Positions 1 to 7,480 of a stretch of 26,729 bases of DNA are shown here, piece by piece. The notes beneath the pieces were generated by a model. The model made no database searches. It had not been told where the DNA came from and saw only the letters and a list, made by a program, of their open reading frames with translations. A program made the position numbers and the translations under genes. This DNA comes from JASHVB01 sp036489395. GTDB taxonomy: Bacteria; Pseudomonadota; Alphaproteobacteria; Acetobacterales; Acetobacteraceae. Positions within the stretch are counted from its first letter, which is position 1, and each line of letters opens with the position of its first letter. The stretch lies in the NCBI GenBank assembly GCA_036489395.1, contig DASXFW010000376.1, forward strand, positions 1-26,729, read 5' to 3'.

Positions 1-1
1 G

Positions 2-208
2 CCGGACCACCCGTACGACCCGTCCTGGCGCGTGATCAAGCCGCCGCCGAAGCACCCGCAATGGGAGACGCTCACCCCGGAGCAGCGCCGCGCCCGCTAT
101 GGGTGGCGCTCGGAGGCGGAGATCGCGGCGGAACGCGCGGCGGCGGCTGCGGCGGCCGCCGGGGGCGACGTGGCCGGGGACGACGTGGCCGCGGGCGACG
201 TGGCATAG
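2..208 (+). CDS. 3' end of an unidentified protein gene (partial)
   Basis: The frame starting at base 2 is open from the window edge to a TAG at 206-208, giving 68 residues of a protein whose start lies outside the window. The visible part begins PDHPYDPSWRVIKPPPKHPQ and continues with WETLTPEQRRARYGW, a mixed composition typical of real protein. It then becomes an alanine-rich helix (EAEIAAERAAA followed by an Ala run). The last residues are a low-complexity GDVA-type repeat encoded by short direct repeats of gacgtggcc. The overlapping frame at 61-297 is Gly/Arg-only and looks like a shadow. I do not recognise the family and assign no function. Confidence 0.6.
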   Translation, partial: PDHPYDPSWRVIKPPPKHPQWETLTPEQRRARYGWRSEAEIAAERAAAAAAAAGGDVAGDDVAAGDVA

Positions 209-549
209 GCGTTAGGATAGCACGGCCAAAGCGTTCGCTGCCTTTGTGTCACGGCCGGCCCACGGGGAATCCAGGCAGCGGTGCGGCGCTATCTTAACGC
301 ATATGGGACGATGTGGCCGGGGGGCGAGGCAGCCAAGCCGCAAGGCGATCCACCACCACTGCCGTAGCCGCGCTGGCAAGACGCGGTACACGGCCGGTTC
401 GCGCCGCGGCACCGGAATCCCAGGCACAGCGAAACGAGACGCGCGCGAGACGGCGGCTCTCTCGCATGGCGAGACGAACCGTCCTGCAACGCGAGACGAG
501 ACGATGATGAGACGCCCAGCGACCCCCCCCCGCGTCGCTGGTCGCGCCG
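209..549. other. Gene-free stretch with short repeats
   Basis: No convincing gene: open frames here are Arg/Pro-rich shadows. It holds a 12-bp inverted repeat with one mismatch (209-220 and 289-300, gcgttaggatag against ctatcttaacgc). A cluster of GAGACG hexamers lies at about 432-512. Confidence 0.5.
516..541 (-). terminator. Hairpin just downstream of the quinone oxidoreductase gene
   Basis: A perfect 8-bp stem, CCAGCGAC (516-523) with GTCGCTGG (534-541), encloses a C/G homopolymer loop. It starts 9 bases past the stop of the - strand gene ending at 550. There is no U-tract, so a role in termination or 3'-end protection is inferred from position only. Confidence 0.4.
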
Positions 550-1521
550 CTACGGCACCAGAACCGTGCTCCCGGTCGTTTGCCGGCTCTCCAGCGCGAC
601 ATGCGCCGCCGCGGCGTCCTTCAGCGCAAACGTCTGGTTGACCCGGATCTTCACCGCGCCCTTCAGCACCACGTCGAACAAATCCTGCGCCGTCCTCTCC
701 AGGTCGGCGCGCTTCGCCGTGTAGGTCGCCAGGCTCGGCCGCGTCAGGTACAGGCTGCCTTTGGCCGCCAGCAGGCCAAGATCGACCGGCGGCACCGGCC
801 CGGACGCATTGCCGAAGCTCGCCATCAGCCCCAGCGGCGCCAGGCAGTCGAGGCTGGCGACGAACGTATCCTTGCCGATGCTGTCGTACACCACAGGCAC
901 GCCCGCCCCGCCGGTGATGCGCTTCACCTCCGCCACCAGCTTGTCGTAACCGACGACCGCATGTGCCGCGCCGTTGGCCCGCGCGAGTTCCGCCTTCGGT
1001 TCGCTCGACACCACGCCGATCACGTTGGCGCCGAGGTGCTTGCCCCACTGGCACATGATCAGCCCGACGCCGCCGGCCGCGGCGTGCACCACGATCGTGT
1101 CGCCCGGCTTCACCGTGCAGGTGCGGCGCAGCAGGTATTGCGCGGTCATGCCCTGCAGCATCATCGCGGCGGCGGTGTTGAAGTCGATGCCGTCGGGCAG
1201 CGTCACCAGCCGGTCGGCCATGATGACGCGCTGCGTCGCATAGCCGCCGATCGAGCCAGCGTAGGCGACGCGGGCGCCCGGCTTCACGTTGGTCACGTTG
1301 GCGCCGACTTCGATGACGGTGCCGGCGCCTTCCTGGCCGATGGTCAGCGGCAGGCTCGGCGCCTTGTAGAGGCCGGTGCGGAAATAGACGTCGATGTAGT
1401 TGAGGCCGATGGCCTCCTGTTTGATCAGCGCCTCGTTGGGGCCCGGCTCGGGCGTGGGGACGTCCTCGTATTTGAGTGCTTCGGGCCCGCCTGGGGCGTG
1501 GATGCGAACAGCCTTGGTCAT
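550..1521 (-). CDS. qor: NADPH:quinone oxidoreductase, zinc-free MDR family
   Basis: A 323-residue member of the medium-chain dehydrogenase/reductase superfamily, quinone-reductase branch. These cytoplasmic enzymes reduce quinones or other alpha,beta-unsaturated carbonyls with NADPH. The N-terminal GroES-like half carries MTKAVRIHAPGGPEAL and the conserved GLNYIDVYFRTGLY segment (residues 39-52), followed by GQEGAGTV near 62-69. The Rossmann nucleotide site is HAAAGGVG at 146-153. The cysteine/histidine set of zinc-binding alcohol dehydrogenases is absent, as expected for this branch. Length is normal for the family. The gene lies 27 bp downstream of ogt on the same strand, so the two are probably cotranscribed; joint regulation is an inference. 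The exact substrate cannot be read from sequence. Confidence 0.93.
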   Translation of the reverse strand: MTKAVRIHAPGGPEALKYEDVPTPEPGPNEALIKQEAIGLNYIDVYFRTGLYKAPSLPLTIGQEGAGTVIEVGANVTNVKPGARVAYAGSIGGYATQRVIMADRLVTLPDGIDFNTAAAMMLQGMTAQYLLRRTCTVKPGDTIVVHAAAGGVGLIMCQWGKHLGANVIGVVSSEPKAELARANGAAHAVVGYDKLVAEVKRITGGAGVPVVYDSIGKDTFVASLDCLAPLGLMASFGNASGPVPPVDLGLLAAKGSLYLTRPSLATYTAKRADLERTAQDLFDVVLKGAVKIRVNQTFALKDAAAAHVALESRQTTGSTVLVP

Positions 1522-1548
1522 GGTGGGGTTCTCCGTGTGGAGCCAGGT

Positions 1549-2004
1549 TCAGCCCGGATCGCCGGCCGCGCCTTCCAATTGAAGCAGGAAGCGCTTGGTG
1601 GCGAGACCCTCGCCGCCGGAGTAGCCGCCGATGTGGTTGGAGGCGACGACGCGGTGGCAGGGAATCACAATGGGGATGGGGTTGCAGCCGTTGGCCTGGC
1701 CGACCGACCGAGGGCTGCCGCCGGCGGCGCGGGCGACCTCGCCGTAGGAACGCGTCTGGCCGTACGGGATGTCGCACAGCGCCTGCCACACCGCGCGGCG
1801 ATAGCGCGTGCCGGCGGGGGCGAGCGGCAGGTCGAACGCGGTCAGGTCGCCGTCGAAATACGCGTGCAACTGGTCGCGGGCGCGGCAGAGGATCGGGGTG
1901 TCGGACTGGTCGCGACCCCAACCCCAATCAATCGCAACGATCGCACCGTCTTCTTCCGAGACGGTGACGTCGCCGATCGGGGTGTGCAACGAGAGTTGCG
2001 GCAA
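1549..2004 (-). CDS. ogt: Methylated-DNA--protein-cysteine S-methyltransferase
   Basis: A 151-residue suicide DNA-repair protein that transfers the alkyl group from O6-alkylguanine (and O4-alkylthymine) to its own cysteine. The active-site motif PCHRV is at residues 115-119, with acceptor Cys116. It is preceded by the conserved SVGQANGCNPIPIVIPCHRV block, and the DNA-binding helix-turn-helix is the YGQTRSYGEVARAAG region (81-95). Length matches stand-alone Ogt rather than Ada, whose regulatory domain is missing. The chosen start is a TTG at 2004 (LPQLSLHTP read as MPQ), with AGGA about 10 bases upstream; no better in-frame start precedes the conserved region. It is the first gene of a probable two-gene unit with the quinone oxidoreductase. 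Confidence 0.93.
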   Translation of the reverse strand: MPQLSLHTPIGDVTVSEEDGAIVAIDWGWGRDQSDTPILCRARDQLHAYFDGDLTAFDLPLAPAGTRYRRAVWQALCDIPYGQTRSYGEVARAAGGSPRSVGQANGCNPIPIVIPCHRVVASNHIGGYSGGEGLATKRFLLQLEGAAGDPG

Positions 2005-2097
2005 GCGGGTTCAGTCCTATCGTCGGCTCGGATGCCAGACCGTGTTACGGGTTGTGTCAAGGGATGCGCGGCGTGCGGGGGCGTCGCGACCCCTGCT

Positions 2098-2209
2098 GTC
2101 AGTGCGCGTTGCCACCGGCCTGGCGGCGGCCGACCCTGGATGAAACTGGATCCCCGTGTCATTGCGAGTTGCGCACCGGCCTTCGGCCGACACGCGACTG
2201 GATGAAACG
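2098..2209. repeat. Two tandem copies of intergenic repeat module C
   Basis: Copies at about 2098-2147 and 2157-2209 share the pattern 'attgcgagttg..caccggcc..ggccgac..tggatgaaac'. The same module recurs at about 7133-7163 (partial), 7355-7407 (inverted), 9270-9333 (inverted) and 10311-10362. All are intergenic. It is not an open gene. Confidence 0.75.
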
Positions 2210-2231
2210 GCGTCGGCGGCCTGACGTAGCT

Positions 2232-2334
2232 TCCCCCCTCCCCTTGAGGGAGGGGTTGGGGGAGGGGTGTGTACGTCCGCGGTCGGTGGATGTACGCACC
2301 CCTCCCCCAACCCCACCCACAAGGGGAGGGGGGA
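2232..2334. repeat. GC-rich palindromic repeat module B, copy 1
   Basis: Arms of about 38 bp (2232-2269 and 2297-2334), built on CCCCTCC/GGAGGGG, flank a loop containing cgtccgcggtcggtggatg. A second copy lies at 10384-10484. The loop of that copy is the reverse complement of this one with few changes, so the loop orientation differs between copies. As RNA either strand would form a very stable hairpin. Confidence 0.85.
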
Positions 2335-2349
2335 CCTTGTTTCTTGTTA

Positions 2350-2427
2350 GGCCGCTTGGCCGAAGCAATCCCGATCGGGAGTTCGCGCGACCTCCCGACC
2401 GGGATTGCTTCGCTCCGCTGGCAATGA
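2350..2427. repeat. Palindromic repeat module A, copy 1
   Basis: The left arm (gccgcttggccgaagcaatc..., 2351-2381) and right arm (...gattgcttcgctccgctggcaatgac, 2392-2427) pair imperfectly. The module follows the 12-mer GTTTCTTGTTAG (2339-2350), which also occurs at the other mosaic repeat sites. Related copies are at 7177-7270, 9165-9252 and 10501-10589. It ends about 70 bp before the flavin oxidoreductase start. Confidence 0.8.
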
Positions 2428-2497
2428 CGATTATGCCCGCGACGATGACGCCCTCCCCACACCGACGCCCATCTCCCCAGACCCCACGGAGACCCGC

Positions 2498-3436
2498 ATG
2501 GCCCCGAAGCTCGGCTATCTGCTCCCCACCCGCGAGAGCATCATGGAAGGCCGCCCCGACGCCGCCCCGCTGCTGACGCTTGCCGCACGCGCCGAGGCCC
2601 TGGGCTTCGATTCGGTTTGGGTCGGCGATTCCCTGCTCGCCCGTCCCCGCCACGAGCCGCTGACCCTGCTTGCCGGCGTTGCCGGCCGCGTGCCGCGGGT
2701 GGAGCTCGGCACCGCCGTGCTGCTGCCGGCGCTGCGCAACCCCGTGCTGCTGGCGCACCAGGTCGCCACCGTGGACCAGGTCAGCGAGGGGCGCCTGATC
2801 CTCGGCGTGGGCTTCGCCTCCGACCTGCCGAACATCCGCGCAGAACATGCGGCGGCGGGGGTGCCGTGGGACAAGCGGCTGGGCCGGATGATGGAGGGGC
2901 TGCGTCTCGCCAAGGCGTTCTGGACCGGCGAGCCGGTCGATTGGGACGGCCGCTGGCAGGTCAAGGGCGGCGTGCTGGCGCCGACGCCGTACCGTCCGGG
3001 CGGTCCGCCGCTGTGGATCGGCGGCAACCTGCCCGCCAGCCTGGAGCGCGCCGGCCGCTTCTTCGACGGCTGGTTCCCCAACAAGCCGGACCACGCGGAG
3101 TACGCGGCGAAATGGGGACAGATCCGCGACGTGGCGCGGGCCGCCGGGCGCGATCCGGACAAGCTGACCGGTGCCGCCTATCTCACGCTGGCGCTGGATG
3201 AGGACGCGGCGCGCGCCGACGCGCGGCTGAATGCCTTCCTGGAACACTATTACGGCCAGCCGGCTGCGGTGCTGCGTGCGCGCCAGGTCTGCTACGGCGG
3301 ACCGGCCGAGGGGGCGGCGGCGTGGCTGGCAGGCTACGCGCAGGCCGGCGCCAGCCACCTGGTGCTGCGTTTCGCCGGCGACCACGAACGGCAGATGGAG
3401 GCGATGACAAAGGTGCGGCGTTCGCTTGGGTGGTAG
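2498..3436 (+). CDS. LLM-class flavin-dependent oxidoreductase (luciferase-like)
   Basis: A 312-residue luciferase-like monooxygenase-fold protein (bacterial luciferase/F420-dependent reductase superfamily), using reduced FMN or F420 in the cytoplasm. Recognisable family segments are AEALGFDSVWVGDSLL near residues 30-45, VELGTAVLLPALRNPVLLA, the helix VATVDQVSEGRLILGVG, and the late PPLWIGGNLPASLERAGRFFDGW block. Start: I chose the ATG at 2498, preceded by GGAG at 2488-2491 with a 6-base gap. An upstream in-frame start at 2405 would add 31 residues encoded by repeat DNA and is rejected. Substrate and cofactor (FMN or F420) cannot be told from the sequence. The gene stands alone, with repeats upstream and a gene-free stretch downstream. 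Confidence 0.9.
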   Translation: MAPKLGYLLPTRESIMEGRPDAAPLLTLAARAEALGFDSVWVGDSLLARPRHEPLTLLAGVAGRVPRVELGTAVLLPALRNPVLLAHQVATVDQVSEGRLILGVGFASDLPNIRAEHAAAGVPWDKRLGRMMEGLRLAKAFWTGEPVDWDGRWQVKGGVLAPTPYRPGGPPLWIGGNLPASLERAGRFFDGWFPNKPDHAEYAAKWGQIRDVARAAGRDPDKLTGAAYLTLALDEDAARADARLNAFLEHYYGQPAAVLRARQVCYGGPAEGAAAWLAGYAQAGASHLVLRFAGDHERQMEAMTKVRRSLGW

Positions 3437-4087
3437 GACGCGCGCGCTGTTGTTGCCAATGTGTCCAGGCCGGTGCGAATTCGATCGTGTCAGAAAGATG
3501 CCTGGATTCCGGCGTTGCCCGTAACATCGCGCCGTCACGGGCTACGGTTCGCTTCGGCATGCCGTCCGGCGACTCTGCGGCGCCGTCCGTCAACGACAGG
3601 GCTCGGCTTTTGTTTGTAGCTTAACGTCGGCAAACCGCGTCTCGAGATCCAGCGAATCGCCAACTGACCTTGGGGCGGCAAAGTTCATCAGTGTGCATCA
3701 GTGTGCATCTGTGGTTCCAGATCTTGCTTTCTGCTGCCAAAGCAAGAATTGGAACCACAGATGCACACTGATGAAATCGGCGGCAGGGGAATTGCGGGAG
3801 CAACCGGAAGCACTCATGCCGGCGTCGGTGGATTTTCCGCGGCGCCGGCATTCCGAGGTACCGAGTCACCAACAGACGCCGCCCGCATCATGGTGCCATG
3901 CTGTTCCGCCGGGCGTGGGTCGAAGGTCCGAAACATAGAGGCGTACGCAGGTTTCTGTCGCTTTGGCGCCGGTATCCGATCCACTCGATCTTCTGAAGAC
4001 CCCGTTAAAATAGCCCACGATCGAACTCGCACCGGCCCCGCCGGCCTTCGCAACGATAGACGGCAGCGCCTCCCCACCCTCCCCAGG
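3437..4087. other. 651-bp gene-free stretch
   Basis: Open frames here lack recognisable protein character. The main structure is the hairpin repeat at 3696-3773. The remainder is featureless to my reading and carries no clear intrinsic terminator for the receptor gene ending at 4088, although a GC-rich self-complementary patch (ccggccccgccgg) lies at about 4032-4044. Confidence 0.5.
3696..3773. repeat. Long hairpin of the 'accacagatgcacactgatg' type
   Basis: The left arm (3696-3728) and right arm (3741-3773) are 33 bp each and pair at about 31 positions, with a 12-base loop. The outer 10-mer catcagtgtg is duplicated in tandem (3686-3695 and 3696-3705). The arms are less GC-rich than the surroundings. 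From memory, 'accacagatg.acac.gatg' sequences recur in intergenic DNA of unrelated bacteria; this was not checked by search. Confidence 0.8.
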
Positions 4088-6223
4088 TCAGAAATGCTGC
4101 GAGAACCCGGCCAGGATCGTGCGGCGCAGCCCGTATTGCGGCGCGCCGACACCGACGCCGGTGCCGTTGCGGATTTCGTAAACCGTGTCCCCCACATTCA
4201 ACACGTCCAGCCGCACCTGCGTTCCCGGACGCAGTTGCTGCACCACCGACAGATTGACCACCCCATACATCGGCGTTGACGTGCCGTTCGGAATCGTCGG
4301 CGTGCTCGCGCGCAGGCCGCTCTGCAAAAGCGCATCCACCGAAAACCGCGTCGGATGTTCCGATGATTTGTCCAGCGTATAGGCCACGCCCGCCGAGCCG
4401 TTCCACGCCTGGTCGTGGTCCAGATGGATCCAGTTGTCGGAGATGTACGCGAGCTCCTGCGGCGTGAAGTTGAACTGCGCCGACACGATGTCCTTCCCCA
4501 TCGCGCGCGACCGCGTCAGGTTGCCATACACCGCCCATGGCCCTCGATCGTAGCTGACCGACAGCTCCGCCCCCTCCTGCATGCCCTGCGCATAATTGAA
4601 CACGGTCAGGATGATCGGTGCGCCGAACTGCCCCTCATCGATCAGGTCGTGCGAGATCTTGTAGTAGGCATCGACGCCGACGGTCAGCCCCGGCACCACC
4701 ACCTGGCTGACGCCGGCATCGAAATAATGCGAACGCTCGGCCTTCACCGGATCGTTCTGCGTCACCGCCGGCGCCGCGGTGGTGTTGGCGACGCTGGCCA
4801 GGATGTTCTGTCCCACCAGCTCGAACGGCGGCGGCGCGAAATAGCGCGCGTAGCCGATATGCAGCGTCGTCGCCTGCGCCGGCGTCCACACCACGTTCAG
4901 CCGCGGGCTGACCTGGTGCTCGTGCGTGAACTGGTCCACGTCGTCGAAGCGCAGCCCGCCGTTGATCGTCACCCTCGGCAGGATGCGCCACTCGTCCTGC
5001 ACGTACACGCCATACAGCCCGCCGCTGTCGGTGGAACTGGACGGAATGCCGATCGGCACGTCGGAACTTTGCATGCCCGCCGCATCCAGCGGGAGCACTT
5101 CAGACAGCGTGTCCGCCGAGGTGGTCTCCTGCTGCGCCAGGAAGCCGAACCGCAGCGTGTGCGCCTGATTGATTCGCCAGCTTCCGTCGGTCTGCACGCC
5201 GTAAGCAACGTCCGAGCGCGTGGCGAGTTGTGCGATACCATCGAACAGCAGATCGCCGATCCAGTCGGGGGAATAGCGCAGGCTGCTGTAGCGGGTGAAG
5301 GCGGACAGCTCCAGGTCGATGTTGTTGACGTGCTTCTGCAGCGTCAGGATGCCGAACCCGGTCTCCTCGCGCTGTGTCTCGTTCAGTTGCGCGCTGTTGA
5401 AACTGCTGACGCCATCGACGGTGTAACTCAGCGTCGGCTGTCCCGGGTTGTTGGGAATCTGGAAGAACCCGTCGAATCCGCCGACAATCAGGCTGAGCCT
5501 GGTATCGGGATCGAGAATGACGCCGACATAGCCCAGGCCGTGGAACTGGTTGGTGGTGTCGTGGATTGCGTCATAAGACGCAGTGGGATTCTCGATGCCG
5601 CGATCGTTGTGCAGATAGTCGCCGGTGAAGAACCAGTTCATCGGGCCGCTGCTGCCGCCGTATTCGAAACTGGGCTGCGCCCAGTTGAAGCTGCCGCCAT
5701 AGGCGGACACGGTCAGGCCGGGATTGCTGAGGCCGGTCCTGGTCTGGATATCGACCACGCCCGCGGTCTGGAATCCGTACTGCGCCGGCAGCGCGCCGGT
5801 AATCAACGACATGCTGTCGGCGAAGCGCGATTCCAGCGCCTGGCCGAACACCGACAGCCCCTCGGGGAGCTCCACCCCGTTCAGGCGGTACTGCACGTTG
5901 GCATGCTCGCCGCGCAGGTGGATCTGGCCGAAGCTGTCCTGCGCGACGCCAGGCGCCTGCAGCAACACCTGGTTGAGCGGCGTCTCCTGGCCCTGCGGAA
6001 GGGCGGCGAGCGTCCCTGGCGAGAAGTTATAAACGCTGGCGCCCAGGCCGGGCTGGATCTGCTGCCGCGCCGCGTCCAGGCGCTGCGAGATCACGTCGAG
6101 CTTCAGGGACAGGTCGATCCCGGCGTTGGTGGCCTGTGGCGTTTCGGCGGCATAGGCTTGCTGGACGGCCGGCAGGGCACCGAGGAGGACGGACAAAAGG
6201 ACCGTGGGACGGCGGAGGAACAT
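4088..6223 (-). CDS. TonB-dependent outer-membrane receptor
   Basis: A 711-residue gated outer-membrane importer. Residues 1-25 form a signal peptide ending at AYA. The plug domain lies at roughly 62-163 (NFSPGTLAALPQGQETPLNQ, then QIHLRGEHANVQYRLNGVELP and the ALPAQYGFQTAGVVDI end). A 22-strand beta-barrel fills the rest and finishes with an aromatic C-terminal residue (GFSQHF) as required for BAM insertion. A long N-terminal signalling domain is absent, so this is not a FecA-type transducer. The start ATG at 6223 has AGGAAAG about 10 bases upstream. It is divergent from a TonB-family gene. A palindrome at 6274-6295 resembles a Zur box and hints at zinc or metallophore uptake; the substrate itself is unknown. 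Confidence 0.93.
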   Translation of the reverse strand: MFLRRPTVLLSVLLGALPAVQQAYAAETPQATNAGIDLSLKLDVISQRLDAARQQIQPGLGASVYNFSPGTLAALPQGQETPLNQVLLQAPGVAQDSFGQIHLRGEHANVQYRLNGVELPEGLSVFGQALESRFADSMSLITGALPAQYGFQTAGVVDIQTRTGLSNPGLTVSAYGGSFNWAQPSFEYGGSSGPMNWFFTGDYLHNDRGIENPTASYDAIHDTTNQFHGLGYVGVILDPDTRLSLIVGGFDGFFQIPNNPGQPTLSYTVDGVSSFNSAQLNETQREETGFGILTLQKHVNNIDLELSAFTRYSSLRYSPDWIGDLLFDGIAQLATRSDVAYGVQTDGSWRINQAHTLRFGFLAQQETTSADTLSEVLPLDAAGMQSSDVPIGIPSSSTDSGGLYGVYVQDEWRILPRVTINGGLRFDDVDQFTHEHQVSPRLNVVWTPAQATTLHIGYARYFAPPPFELVGQNILASVANTTAAPAVTQNDPVKAERSHYFDAGVSQVVVPGLTVGVDAYYKISHDLIDEGQFGAPIILTVFNYAQGMQEGAELSVSYDRGPWAVYGNLTRSRAMGKDIVSAQFNFTPQELAYISDNWIHLDHDQAWNGSAGVAYTLDKSSEHPTRFSVDALLQSGLRASTPTIPNGTSTPMYGVVNLSVVQQLRPGTQVRLDVLNVGDTVYEIRNGTGVGVGAPQYGLRRTILAGFSQHF

Positions 6224-6273
6224 CGCGGGCGGCTTTCCTATGCGATGGGGCGGGGGCTAGGCTGGCTCTCGTG

Positions 6274-6295
6274 ATGATACGTTATAACATACCAT
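6274..6295. promoter_or_regulatory. Candidate Zur-type operator between receptor and TonB genes
   Basis: A 22-bp near-palindrome with perfect core GTTATAAC (6281-6288); 18 of 22 positions are symmetric. It is strikingly AT-rich for this DNA and resembles the GTTATAAC-centred boxes of proteobacterial zinc regulators. It lies 51 bases upstream of the receptor start and covers the first possible ATG of the TonB gene. Assignment to Zur is inference. Confidence 0.5.
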
Positions 6296-7128
6296 TATTC
6301 GGCGCGCGGCAAGCCGGCTGGCCGGGCACGGCCGTGGTTCCGCTGGGCGGGGCGGGAGCGCGGCTGGCTCCGCCGCGGTCCGGCGGCTATGGGCGTGGCG
6401 TGCCGCTGCTGGGGTCGGCGGCGTTGCATGTCGGGGCGGCCGGGGTGGCGCTGCTGGCGATCACGGTGACTCTGCCGCCACCGCCGCCGGAGCTGACGGT
6501 GACGATGGTGTTCGAGCAGCCGGCGCAGGCGAAGCCGGTGGCGCCGCAGCCGGCAGCGCGGGTGACACCCGTGCCGCCGCCGGAACCGGCGCAACCGCCG
6601 CCGCCGAAGCCGGCCCCGCCGCCCAAGCCGGTGGCTCCGCTGCCATTGCCGAGGCCGGAGCCGGTGCCTCAAACGGAGCCGGCGGAGGTATTGCCTTTGC
6701 CGCCGCCGGAGCCTCCGCCACCGCCGCCACGGCCCGTTGCTCGCCCACGGCTGATCGCACCGACGCCGCCGCCTCCGACCCCAGCTCCCGCGCCTTCGCT
6801 CGCGCCGCCGGCGGCGACGCCGGCTCCGGCTCCGGCGGCGATCAGTCCGGCCTGGCAGCGCGCGCTCGCGGGCTGGTTGGCGGGGCACAAGGTCTATCCG
6901 GAGGAAGCGCGCCGACGCGGCGAGGAAGGCCGCGTGACGGTGCGCTTCACCGTGCTGCGGTCCGGCGAGGTCACCGCGGTGACGGTGGTGCGGAGCTCCG
7001 GTTCGCCGCGGCTGGATGCGGCGGCCGTGCAGATGCTCCGCGGCGCGTCGGTGCCGCCGTTCGACGGCGCGATGCTGGAGCAAGAGGTAACGGCGACGGT
7101 ACAGATCCGTTACACGCTGACGCAGTGA
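6274..7128 (+). CDS. TonB-family energy transducer protein
   Basis: Up to 284 residues. It couples the proton motive force (through ExbB/ExbD, not in this window) to outer-membrane receptors. One transmembrane helix (LLGSAALHVGAAGVALLAITV) is followed by a long proline-rich periplasmic linker of PPPEP/PKP type. The C-terminal TonB domain (about the last 95 residues) includes KVYPEEARRRGEEGRVTVRF and the VVRSSGSPRLDAAA segment. Start uncertain: the ATG at 6274 coincides with the first bases of the palindromic operator candidate, so initiation may be downstream at GTG 6334 or GTG 6400, just before the membrane helix. An extension to 6136 would overlap the divergent receptor gene and is rejected. 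The divergent receptor is its probable partner. Confidence 0.85.
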   Translation: MIRYNIPLFGARQAGWPGTAVVPLGGAGARLAPPRSGGYGRGVPLLGSAALHVGAAGVALLAITVTLPPPPPELTVTMVFEQPAQAKPVAPQPAARVTPVPPPEPAQPPPPKPAPPPKPVAPLPLPRPEPVPQTEPAEVLPLPPPEPPPPPPRPVARPRLIAPTPPPPTPAPAPSLAPPAATPAPAPAAISPAWQRALAGWLAGHKVYPEEARRRGEEGRVTVRFTVLRSGEVTAVTVVRSSGSPRLDAAAVQMLRGASVPPFDGAMLEQEVTATVQIRYTLTQ

Positions 7129-7176
7129 ACGGCGAGGCTGCGGCCCACCGGCCCTGGATGAAACGCTGGCATCCTG

Positions 7177-7270
7177 TCATTGTGAGGCCGCTTGGCCGAA
7201 GCAATCTCGTTGGAGATGAGCCGTTGCTTGTCGCCAACGAGATTGCTTCGGCCAAACGGCCTCGCAATGA
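7177..7270. repeat. Palindromic repeat module A, copy 2
   Basis: Long arms around gaagcaatctcgttgg (7199-7213) and ccaacgagattgcttcgg (7234-7251), with outer parts tcattgtgaggccgcttggc and gccaaacggcctcgcaatga. The 20-base loop agatgagccgttgcttgtcg is asymmetric. It is matched in reverse orientation by the loop of the copy at 10501-10589. Confidence 0.85.
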
Positions 7271-7480
7271 CTGGAAACATGAGCCGTCGCGTCATACTAA
7301 CAAGAAACTGGGGCCTTCCATGCTGCGGATGGAAGGCACGCTCGGCGCCCCCACGTCATGCCGAGCGTTTCATCCAGGGCGGGTCGGCCGCCGGCCGGTA
7401 GCAGCTCCTAATAACAGCAAGGTCCCGCTTGATCTAAAGCGGGCTCGCGGACGCGAAAGTCACATGGGTTGCTGCGACGT
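7271..7480. repeat. Repeat mosaic: 12-mer plus inverted module C
   Basis: Contains CTAACAAGAAAC at 7297-7308 (reverse complement of the shared 12-mer GTTTCTTGTTAG). It is followed at 7355-7407 by an inverted copy of module C (gccgagcgtttcatccaggg...). With module A (7177-7270) this fills most of the gap after the TonB gene. The part after about 7410 shows nothing recognisable. Confidence 0.7.

Noticed and set aside
212..1927. 571-residue open frame antisense to qor and ogt
   Set aside because: Arg/Pro/Gly-rich shadow of the true frames, as expected in GC-rich coding DNA; qor and ogt on the same strand have clear family motifs.
580..2205. 541-residue + strand open frame across qor and ogt
   Set aside because: Composition is Arg/His/Gln/Ala-rich and it lies opposite two well-supported genes.
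2098..2427. CRISPR array
   Set aside because: Repeats are long, imperfect palindromes of several kinds without regular spacers, and no cas genes are seen.
2159..3538. 459-residue - strand open frame spanning repeats and the flavin oxidoreductase
   Set aside because: Part of it merely translates the palindromic modules; the rest is a shadow of the oxidoreductase.
4020..4050. Intrinsic terminator for the TonB-dependent receptor
   Set aside because: There is a GC-rich self-complementary patch but no U-tract in the right place on the - strand.
4415..6274. 619-residue + strand open frame opposite the TonB-dependent receptor
   Set aside because: Low-complexity shadow; the receptor on the - strand has signal peptide, plug motifs and a proper C-terminus.
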